From the NCBI RefSeq assembly GCF_024648825.1, contig NZ_JANBBE010000007.1:186001-250000 (forward strand): 64,000 bases of DNA, in the 5' to 3' direction. Below, in pieces: positions 41,789 to 49,169 of this stretch. The position numbers were made by a program, and so were the translations under genes. This DNA is from Lentzea californiensis (lineage in GTDB: Bacteria > Actinomycetota > Actinomycetes > Mycobacteriales > Pseudonocardiaceae). The notes beneath the pieces are model-generated. The model was not told where the DNA came from and ran no database searches. It saw nothing but the letters and a program-made list of their open reading frames with translations. How positions within the stretch are numbered: position 1 is the first letter of the stretch; the number at the start of each line of letters is the position of its first letter.

Positions 41789-43735
41789 TTAGCCGGAGAT
41801 CGACTCCTGGCCGTTCTCGATGTGACCGCACAAACGGCGGCGGAACTCCGGCTCCTCCTCCACCGTCACCGTCAGGTCGTACCACCCGGAGTTCATGGCG
41901 GTCAGCCACGGGATGACGTGCCGATGTCCCGGCTTCACGACGTAACGACGCCGCCCCAGCACGAACGTCAGCCGCGACGATCCGCTGTTCTCGAACGTCA
42001 ACGTCAGCACACGGCTGTATCCACGCACCGACGACGAGACGCGCGCACGGTCAGAGGAAGACCCGGCGAACTCACGGCGGAAACCGTTGGGTCCCAGCAA
42101 CACGAGGTCATGCTCACCGGCGACCTCCAGTGCAGCCGACGACGCGACGTCGAAGTGCTGCGGCAACGCGAACTGCCCGGAGTACGGGTACAGGGCGAAG
42201 TGCACGGACGCCGCCCCGGAGTTCGACATCTCCAGCGAGGACCCGCGCAACGACGCCTCGGGCTGGTACGGCAGGGCACGCGCACGCCGCCGTCCGGGCT
42301 CCTGCTCCGGCATCTTCTGCTCGGACGGAGGCGCGGGACGCCACCGCGGCGTCGCGGGCGGTACCGGGGCGGGCTCGCCGACCTCGGGCCACGTCCGGCG
42401 CCGGTCGAAGTCGAACGCCGAGGTCAGGTCGCCGGCAACGGTCCGGCGCCACGCGGAGATCTCCTCCGACCGCACGCCGGTCCACTTCTCCAGGAACCGC
42501 GTCATCGACGTGTGGTCGAACACCTGCGAGTTCACGTAACCGCCCACGGACCACGGCGAGACGACGGTCATCGGCACGCGCGCACCCAGTCCCAACGGCC
42601 GGTCACCCACGTACTCGTCGGTGACGGACAACGGCGGGCGCGGCGGCGGCACGTGGTCGTAGAAGCCGTCGTTCTCGTCGTAGGTGATGAACAGGACCGT
42701 GGACTCCCAGACCTCCTGGTCGGACGCCAGCGCGTCCAGCACCTGGTAGGTGATCGACGCGGAGGCCGCGGGCGAGGACGCGCCGGGGTGCTCGGAGTCC
42801 GCAGAGGACGGGACCAGGTACGACACGGCGGGCAGCCGGCCCGCGGCGACGTCCGCGCGGAACTTCTCCCCCAGCCCGCCGGGCCGCACGCGGTGAAGTC
42901 CCCTGTCGTACAGCGACTTCTCCGCCGCGGAGAGCTTCGAGAGGTCCAGCGCACCGATCAGCGCGGGGTCACCGGTCCCGTACAGCTTGTCCAGCGACTT
43001 GAACCCGGCGGGCAGCACCTTGCGCGCGATCTCCTTGAACCGCGCGTAGAACTCCAGGTTGTTGTCCTGGAAGTTGTCCCACTCCTGGTACACCCGCCAC
43101 GACTTCCCGGCGGCCTCCAGGCGTTCCGGGTACGTCTTCCACGTGTACCCCGTGTGCGTGTCCTCGCTGTAGGCCGCGTTGCCGGTCGCACGGCCACCGG
43201 AGGGCTCGAAACCGGTGTACCCGGACACCCAGTAGTTGCGGTTCGGCGAGGTCGAGGACGGCACCGAGCAGTGGTAGGCGTCGCACAGCGTGAAGGTGTC
43301 CGCGAGCTCGTAGTGGAACGGGATGTCCTGGCGCGTGTAGAACGCCATCGTCGCCCCGGTCTTCGCGGGCACCCAGTTGTCGTTCCACCCGCCGCGCAAC
43401 GCCGAGTGCCCGCCGTTCCAGCTGTGGTCCAGGTCACCGATGTACTGGATGTCCCGCCCTGACGCCGTCTCACGCACCGGAAACGGCAGCACGCCCGACT
43501 GGTTGAACACACCCCTCAGCGCGTTGCGGTCGGAGAACCCGCGCACGCCACGGAGCGTCCCGTAGTAGTGGTCGAACGAACGGTTCTCCTGCATCAACAG
43601 CACGACGTGCTTGATCGCGCGCAACCCTCCCGCACGAGGCTCACGAGCCAATGCGGCGTACACCGACGACGGCAGCAGCGTGCCCGCACCAGCAGCAGCG
43701 ACCGCAGCCATGAACCCACGACGAGAGAGCGACAT
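41789..43735 (-). CDS. Tat-exported phospholipase C
   Basis: A 648-residue phosphoesterase of the phosphocholine-specific phospholipase C family. A twin-arginine signal (SRRGFMAAVAAAGAGTLL, about residues 4-21) precedes the catalytic domain, with metal-site motifs VVLLMQENRSFDHYYG, DHSWNGGHSA and ITYDENDGFYDHV. Two C-terminal DUF756 beta domains follow (about 510-590 and 595-640), ending in GWYDLTVTVEEEPEFRR. The ATG at 43735 lies 8 bases after TACAAA. It would cleave host or environmental phospholipids to release phosphate. First of three co-directional genes ending in priA. Confidence 0.93.
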   Translation of the reverse strand: MSLSRRGFMAAVAAAGAGTLLPSSVYAALAREPRAGGLRAIKHVVLLMQENRSFDHYYGTLRGVRGFSDRNALRGVFNQSGVLPFPVRETASGRDIQYIGDLDHSWNGGHSALRGGWNDNWVPAKTGATMAFYTRQDIPFHYELADTFTLCDAYHCSVPSSTSPNRNYWVSGYTGFEPSGGRATGNAAYSEDTHTGYTWKTYPERLEAAGKSWRVYQEWDNFQDNNLEFYARFKEIARKVLPAGFKSLDKLYGTGDPALIGALDLSKLSAAEKSLYDRGLHRVRPGGLGEKFRADVAAGRLPAVSYLVPSSADSEHPGASSPAASASITYQVLDALASDQEVWESTVLFITYDENDGFYDHVPPPRPPLSVTDEYVGDRPLGLGARVPMTVVSPWSVGGYVNSQVFDHTSMTRFLEKWTGVRSEEISAWRRTVAGDLTSAFDFDRRRTWPEVGEPAPVPPATPRWRPAPPSEQKMPEQEPGRRRARALPYQPEASLRGSSLEMSNSGAASVHFALYPYSGQFALPQHFDVASSAALEVAGEHDLVLLGPNGFRREFAGSSSDRARVSSSVRGYSRVLTLTFENSGSSRLTFVLGRRRYVVKPGHRHVIPWLTAMNSGWYDLTVTVEEEPEFRRRLCGHIENGQESISG

Positions 43736-43782
43736 GAACCGAGTTTGTAGTCCGGGTACATGGCGCGGAACCAACCCCTGTA

Positions 43783-43818
43783 TGAACAAAGGCCCTGGAT
43801 GACCAGGACCTTTGTTCA
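43783..43818 (-). terminator. terminator of the protease gene
   Basis: A 16-bp stem with one mismatch (TGAACAAAGGCCCTGG / CCAGGACCTTTGTTCA) and a 4-base loop, 10 bp beyond the protease stop on the minus strand. It separates the protease from plc; the stem contains the only T-rich run. Confidence 0.7.
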
Positions 43819-43827
43819 CAGATCACA

Positions 43828-45167
43828 TCACGCGGCGGCCATAGCGGCCGCGACGCTCGCCTGGGCGTCGAGCAACCCCTTGCCGCACTGGGTGGCCGCC
43901 GGCAGCACCTTCGCCTTCAGGTGCAGCAACACCTGTGCGGGTGTCAGCGACAACTTGCCCTGCTGCACACGGGCGTGCTGCATCAACGCCACGACACCGG
44001 CCACGTGCGGTGTGGCCATGCTGGTGCCCTGGTAGCGAGCGTAGAACGATGCGCCGGCACCGTCGGACCGTTGTTCAGCGTCGAGAGCACACCGTTCGCC
44101 GCCGACGGCGAGGTCTCACCGCCGGGCGCGCACACCTCGATCGTGGCCCCGAAGTTCGCGTACGAGGCCCTGTTCGCCTGACGGTCCGTGGCGCCCGTGG
44201 TGATCACACCGACACAGTTCGCCGGGGTGGCTCCCGCGGCGTTCACGGCACTGTTTCCCGCGGCGACCACCACGGTCGCGTGGTGCACGTTGCGGGCGGT
44301 GTTGATCGCGCTCTGCAGCGTCGCGGGGCAGACCGCCGACGGGCCGCCGAGCGACAGGTTCAGCACCTTGGCCGGGTTCGGGTTCGCCGGAACACCCGGC
44401 ACAGCGCCACCTGCCGCCCACACGATGCCCGCGGCGATGTCCGCCAACGTGCCACCACACGTGCCGAGGACGCGCACGGGCACGACCCTGGCCGACGGCG
44501 CGACGCCCGTGACACCGGTCAGGTTGTTGCGCAACGCCGCCACTGTGCCGGCGACGTGCAGCCCGTGCCAGCTCGAAGCCCGCGCCGCCGTGCCAGGACC
44601 GCACTGGTTCGCCAGCCGCCAGTCGCCTTGGTCCGCCGGGTTGGCGTCCCGGCCGCCGCCGTCCTTGGCGTAGCCCGCGTTGCTGATGAAGTCGTAGCCG
44701 CCGACGTAGTTGGCCGTCATGTCGGGGTGCGCGGTGCGGCCGGTGTCGATCACCGCGACCCGCTGGCCGGAGCCGGACGGCCCGAGGTCCCACGCCTGTG
44801 AGAGCCGGATGCCGCCGACGGCCTCCCAGTAGTGCCACTGCTGCGGCCACAGCGGGTCGTTCGGCACGGCCGTCGCCTCGAGCACGATGTTCGGCTCGGC
44901 GTACTCGACGTCGCCGCGTGCCATCAACACGCGGATCGACTCGGCCGCGTCACGGGAGGCGAGCACCTCGGCGCCGTCCGTGGCGTCGGCGACGGCCCGT
45001 GTCCGCGACTGGGTCAGCGCGTCCCCTCGCGACGCACCGTCCCGGAACTTGACGATGATCTCCTGTTCTTCCGGTTCCTCCTGGGCCGCCGCGGACAGCG
45101 AGGTCAACGCGGGCGTAACCGTCAGCGCCATCACGACGCCCAACAGGGTTGCCATGCCGGTTCTCAT
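43828..45167 (-). pseudogene. subtilisin-like serine protease, frameshifted
   Basis: A secreted S8 protease of about 447 residues if intact. It has a signal peptide (MRTGMATLLGVVMALTV, then SLSAAA) and an I9 propeptide (EIIVKFRDGASRG to VEYAEPNIVLEATAVPND). The catalytic Asp is in VAVIDTGR and the His in SWHGLHVAGTVAA (usual Thr replaced by Leu). The frame breaks near 44051-44058, just after LSTLNNGPTVP. The rest, with catalytic Ser motif GTSMATPHVAG, continues one base out of phase to 43828. Adding one G to a GG run restores a full subtilase, so this is a recent pseudogene or a sequencing error. ATG 45167 follows GGAGG. Confidence 0.85.
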
Positions 45168-45242
45168 GGTGGTCCTCCCCTTCACGAACGAACTGACTGC
45201 GAGAAGGAGAGACCGGCGCGGTTGTGGCACGGATGCGGCCGC

Positions 45243-45261
45243 CACAACAGATTCACAACAG
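45243..45261. promoter_or_regulatory. 11-bp-spaced direct repeat, SARP-type site
   Basis: CACAACAG occurs at 45243-45250 and again at 45254-45261, start to start 11 bp, in the divergent gap between the protease and the first RTX gene. A TACCCA -10-like box lies 8 bp further at 45270. SARP activators bind 7-bp direct repeats with this spacing. A third CACAAC at 45280 is out of phase. Candidate only. Confidence 0.4.
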
Positions 45262-45302
45262 GCCGCGCGTACCCACGTGCACAACGTCTCCGAGGGGGAA
45301 CC

Positions 45303-46046
45303 ATGCTCATGCTCGTCGTGGCAGCCGCACTGGCCGCATCGGGAACCACCGCCGCACCGGATCCCGCGACCTTCGCGCGGGTCGAGGCCGGCAGGCTCGT
45401 CATCACCGGGGCGCCGGCGCGCGCCAGCCAGATCCACGTCTCCGGCACCACCGTCAGCGATACCGGCACGATGCGGCCGGGCACCGGGTGCACGCGCCTG
45501 TCGGCCTCACGCGTGCACTGCGCTCAGGTCCAGAAGATCGTCATCCACCTGGGCGACCGCGACGACATTGTGCTCTACGACAGCGCCGTGCCGACCGAGC
45601 AGCACGGCGGCAACGGGGACGACTCCCTGCACGGCGGCTCTGGCGCGGACGTCCTGCAGGGCGGCGAGGGCGACGACGCGCTGAGCGGCGGCCTGGGTCC
45701 CGACCAGCTCTTCGGCGGCGACGGCGACGACGTGCTGGACGAGCCGAAGGCCGACGCGGGCGGCAACCTCCTGCAGGGCGGCTACGGCGACGACAAGATC
45801 GACGGCGCGAAGCAGGACATGCGCGACCGGGCGGACTTCAGCGACCACGCCGAGGGCATGACGATCGACCTGGCGGCGGGCACGGCGAGCAGGCCGGGTG
45901 AGGTCGACGAGCTCACGAACGTGCAGGACGTCCACGGCACCCAGGGCGACGACGTGCTGAGCGGCAACGCCTGGCCCAACATGATGGTCGGCCTCGGCGG
46001 CACCGACACGTGCACACCGGGCCTCTACGACCTGTGCGTTCAGTGA
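45303..46046 (+). CDS. secreted RTX-repeat (hemolysin-type calcium-binding) protein
   Basis: A 247-residue exported protein. A short Sec signal peptide (LMLVVAAALAASGTTA) and a beta-rich N-terminal domain with one Cys pair (CTRLSASRVHC) come first. At least four RTX nonapeptide repeats follow, such as GGNGDDSLH, GGSGADVLQ and GGEGDDALS, which form a calcium-binding beta-roll. There is no C-terminal type I secretion signal and no type I transporter nearby, so Sec export is likely. The ATG at 45303 follows GAGGGGGAA. A candidate SARP repeat lies upstream. Probably folds on meeting extracellular calcium; ligand unknown. Confidence 0.85.
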   Translation: MLMLVVAAALAASGTTAAPDPATFARVEAGRLVITGAPARASQIHVSGTTVSDTGTMRPGTGCTRLSASRVHCAQVQKIVIHLGDRDDIVLYDSAVPTEQHGGNGDDSLHGGSGADVLQGGEGDDALSGGLGPDQLFGGDGDDVLDEPKADAGGNLLQGGYGDDKIDGAKQDMRDRADFSDHAEGMTIDLAAGTASRPGEVDELTNVQDVHGTQGDDVLSGNAWPNMMVGLGGTDTCTPGLYDLCVQ

Positions 46047-46094
46047 TTCGCCCGGCCGACGTATCAGGAGCGGGCGTGAGAACTCCGCTCATGC

Positions 46095-48620
46095 GTGGAC
46101 CAACTGGACGTCCGCCTGCTCGGACCCCTCGAAGTGACCGGGCCGGGCGGCGTGCTGCGCCTCGCCGGCACGCGCCAGCGCTCCCTCCTGGCGCTGCTGG
46201 CGTTGCGCGCACCCTCGGTGCTCCCCGCAGCGCGTCTCATCGACGCGCTGTGGGGCACCGAGCCCCCACCGACGGCGTTGCGGACGCTGCACAGCCACAT
46301 CGCGCGCGTCCGTTCGGCCCTCGCCGCGATCGGCCTCCCGGACGTCCTGGTCACCACCAGCGCGGGCTATGCGCTGCGGATCGATCCATCGCACGTCGAT
46401 GTCACACGGTTCGAGCGCGCACCCTCGCCCCGTGCGGCACTCACGTTATGGCGCGGCGATCCCCTGACCGACTGTGCCGTCTCCGAATGGGCGTCCGCTG
46501 AGATCACCCGGCTGCACGAAGCGCGCCTCGCGGCAGAGGAGGCGTTGGCGCGCCAGGAGATCGGTCGAGGCGCCTGCGGAACCGCCGCCGCGCAACTCGA
46601 ACGGCTCGTCGTGAGTCATCCGTTGCGAGAACACTTCTGGGAGTTGCTCGCCGACGCACAACTACGTGACGGCCGACGCGCCGATGCGTTGAGCACGGTC
46701 CGACGAGCCCGCACCGTGCTCGTCGAGGAGCTGGGCGTCGATCCCGGACCGGGCCTGCGCGCGGTCGAGGCGGAGGCGCTGGCCTGTCCGCCCCCGGACG
46801 CCGGCGCGGGGCTCGTCGGACGGCAGCGCGAGACCCAGGACGTCGTGCGGCTGCTGGAGATGTCCCGGCTCGTGACGCTCACCGGACCGGCGGGCTGCGG
46901 CAAGTCGCGGCTCGCCCAGCACGTCACGCCGTCGTCCAGGGTGGCCGACCTGACTTCCGCGTCGTGCGTCGAGGACGCGGTCGCGGCGGCGTTCGCGATC
47001 ACCACACGCGAGCTGAGCACGCTCGGCGACACGTTGGTGCTGCTGGACAACTGCGAACACCTACGGGCTGAGTGTGCGGCGTTCACCGAAGCTCATCCTC
47101 AGCTCCGTGTGCTCGCCACCAGCCGTGAACCCCTTGCTGTGCCTGGTGAAACGGTCTACCCGTTGCCACCTCTGGCCGTTCCCGACCCGGACGTGTCGCG
47201 CTCGCTGGCCGAACTGGCCGCGTACGACGCCGTGCGGCTGTTCCTGGACTGTGCGGCGCACACGTACACCGACGCCGATGCATCGGCGATCGCCCAGCTC
47301 TGCGCGGCGCTCGACGGCCTGCCGCTCGCGCTGGAACTGGCAGCCGCCCGCACGTCCGTGCTCACCCCCGCCCAGGTCGTGCGGCGGCTGCGCGACCGGT
47401 TCGGGCTGCTGGGGCCGTTGCGCGCGGCGATCGCGTGGAGCCACGACCTGCTGACACCGCCGGAACGCACGCTGTTCGCCGATCTCGCGGTGTGCGCGGG
47501 CGGATTCCCGGCGGATCTGGTCGAGGCGCTGGGAAGTTCGCTCGACGCGCTGACCGGGTTGGTCGCCAAATCACTCGTGCGGGTCTCCCGGGTCGCCGGC
47601 GAGACCCGGTTCTCCATGCTGGAAACCGTGCACGCGTTCGCGATGGAACAACACTCGTCCGCGCACGCTCAAGCGGCCGACTTCTTCTTATGCCTGGCCG
47701 AACGCGCCGAGGCCGACCCCACGGGCACGTTGCTCAACGAGCTGCGCGTGGAGCACGCGAACCTGCAACGCACCATGGAGTGGTTCAGGTCGACCGGCGA
47801 CGCGGACAAGGTCCTCCGCCTGGTCGTGGCGTTGACCCGCTACTGGCACCGCACCGGCGACTACGGCGAGGGCCGCCGATGGCTGGCGGTGGCGCTGCGG
47901 GGCTCAGGACCGTTGCGCGGCAAGGCTTTGGCTTCCGCGGCCGCGCTGGCGTTGCTGGAGTGCGATTACGCCGAAGCGGTGCGCTACGCTCGTGATGGAT
48001 TGGAGACCGATCCATCCTTGGCCGGGAGGCTGCACCGGTTGCTCGGCTCGGTCGCGCGAGAACGCGGTCACTACGAAGCCGCGCTGCACCACTACCAAGA
48101 GGCCGCGCGCGCCTCGAATCCGATGAACGCCGCCTACGCCCGGCAACTCGCGGGTGCCACGTCCTGGCTGGCCGGTGATCTCGTCGTGGCCGAGGCCGAT
48201 CTTCAGGCATCACTGAAGTCACTGCGCGAGCTGGGTGACCGGCGCGGTGCCACCTCGTCGCTCGCCTACCTCGGTGCCGTCGCGTGGTACCGGGGTGATG
48301 CCGCGCAGGCACGCGGAATGCTGGACGAAGCGCTGGACACGTTCGGGGAACTGGAGTTCAAGGAGGGCATCGCCTGGGCGCTCAACCTGCTCGGTGTGGT
48401 CGAACACGGCTCGGGCAACCCGCGGGCCGCGCGGCCGTTGCTGGAGCGCAGTCTCACGCTGCACCGCGAACTCGGCGACCGCTGGCGTGAGGCGAGCGTT
48501 CTCGAGGCGCTCGCCCGCTCGACGGGCCGGCGGGAACTGCTGAGGGAGGCGGCGGCGATCCGCAGCAGGATCGGGGCGCCGGTGCCGATCGTCGAACGGG
48601 ACCTGGCGCGCTCCGGTTAG
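46095..48620 (+). CDS. SARP/NB-ARC/TPR transcriptional regulator
   Basis: An 841-residue regulator. A winged-helix OmpR-type domain (residues 1-90) and BTAD (about 95-235) are followed by an NB-ARC/STAND ATPase with P-loop LTGPAGCGKSRLAQ and LLDNCEHL at Walker B. TPR-like repeats make up the last 300 residues (for example HYEAALHHYQEAARASNP). Domain order is that of AfsR. The GTG at 46095 is the first codon giving the full winged helix. It sits between two RTX genes on the same strand, 48 bp after the first and 63 bp before the second, so it likely controls or is co-expressed with them; inference. Confidence 0.9.
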   Translation: MDQLDVRLLGPLEVTGPGGVLRLAGTRQRSLLALLALRAPSVLPAARLIDALWGTEPPPTALRTLHSHIARVRSALAAIGLPDVLVTTSAGYALRIDPSHVDVTRFERAPSPRAALTLWRGDPLTDCAVSEWASAEITRLHEARLAAEEALARQEIGRGACGTAAAQLERLVVSHPLREHFWELLADAQLRDGRRADALSTVRRARTVLVEELGVDPGPGLRAVEAEALACPPPDAGAGLVGRQRETQDVVRLLEMSRLVTLTGPAGCGKSRLAQHVTPSSRVADLTSASCVEDAVAAAFAITTRELSTLGDTLVLLDNCEHLRAECAAFTEAHPQLRVLATSREPLAVPGETVYPLPPLAVPDPDVSRSLAELAAYDAVRLFLDCAAHTYTDADASAIAQLCAALDGLPLALELAAARTSVLTPAQVVRRLRDRFGLLGPLRAAIAWSHDLLTPPERTLFADLAVCAGGFPADLVEALGSSLDALTGLVAKSLVRVSRVAGETRFSMLETVHAFAMEQHSSAHAQAADFFLCLAERAEADPTGTLLNELRVEHANLQRTMEWFRSTGDADKVLRLVVALTRYWHRTGDYGEGRRWLAVALRGSGPLRGKALASAAALALLECDYAEAVRYARDGLETDPSLAGRLHRLLGSVARERGHYEAALHHYQEAARASNPMNAAYARQLAGATSWLAGDLVVAEADLQASLKSLRELGDRRGATSSLAYLGAVAWYRGDAAQARGMLDEALDTFGELEFKEGIAWALNLLGVVEHGSGNPRAARPLLERSLTLHRELGDRWREASVLEALARSTGRRELLREAAAIRSRIGAPVPIVERDLARSG

Positions 48621-48683
48621 CGTTCGGGCAACGCACGGTCGCGACTCTCTCTTCAGGCAAGAAACCGAAGAGGGGAAACGACC

Positions 48684-49169
48684 ATGAGACTGCGCATCGC
48701 CGCCGCCGCGCTCGCCATCGGACTGTGCACCGCCGGTGTCGCCCAGGCGGATGACGTCCCACCGGAGTTCCAGAACAGACCTGGACCGGGGGCTTGCTAC
48801 AACGCCGTGCCCACGATCGTCGGCGCCGGCTTCATCGTCGGCGGCCCCGGCCCGGACGTGATCGTCGGCAGCAACGGGCCGGACACCATCTTGGGCCTGG
48901 GCGACAACGACATCATCCTCGGACTCGGTGCCGGCGACACGATCCTCGGTGGCGAGGGCAACGACCTCGTCTGCGCCGGCTGGGGTCCCGACGACGTCCA
49001 GGGCGGCGCCGGCCACGACACCGTCTACGGCGAGGCCGGTGACGACGACATGCTCGGCGGCGACGGGATGGACCTGCTGTCCGGGGACCTGAACTTCGAC
49101 CGCGGCGACGGCCAGCTCGGCTTCGACTTCTGCCCGCCGTCCACGGAGGTCCCCGTCAGCTGCGTGTGA
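48684..49169 (+). CDS. secreted RTX-repeat calcium-binding protein
   Basis: A 161-residue exported protein. A Sec signal peptide (LRIAAAALAIGLCTAGVAQA, cleaved before DD) is followed by a nearly continuous RTX beta-roll with units such as GGPGPDVIV, GSNGPDTIL, GGEGNDLVC and GGAGHDTVY. Three or four Cys may clamp the roll. The C-terminus ends FCPPSTEVPVSCV. The ATG at 48684 follows GAGGGGAAA. Its end overlaps the convergent inverted-SARP gene by 14 bp. It is a smaller paralogue of the RTX gene at 45.3 kb, with the SARP gene between them. Confidence 0.85.
   Translation: MRLRIAAAALAIGLCTAGVAQADDVPPEFQNRPGPGACYNAVPTIVGAGFIVGGPGPDVIVGSNGPDTILGLGDNDIILGLGAGDTILGGEGNDLVCAGWGPDDVQGGAGHDTVYGEAGDDDMLGGDGMDLLSGDLNFDRGDGQLGFDFCPPSTEVPVSCV

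Noticed and set aside
38807..43462. A 1551-codon open frame on the plus strand, antisense to priA, the membrane protein gene and plc
   Set aside because: Its product is Arg/His/Gln-rich low-complexity sequence without domains, as expected opposite high-GC genes; three well-recognised genes occupy the other strand.
44040..44070. Programmed ribosomal frameshift in the subtilase gene
   Set aside because: No slippery heptamer or downstream pseudoknot is evident and subtilases are not known to use one; a simple base loss explains it better.
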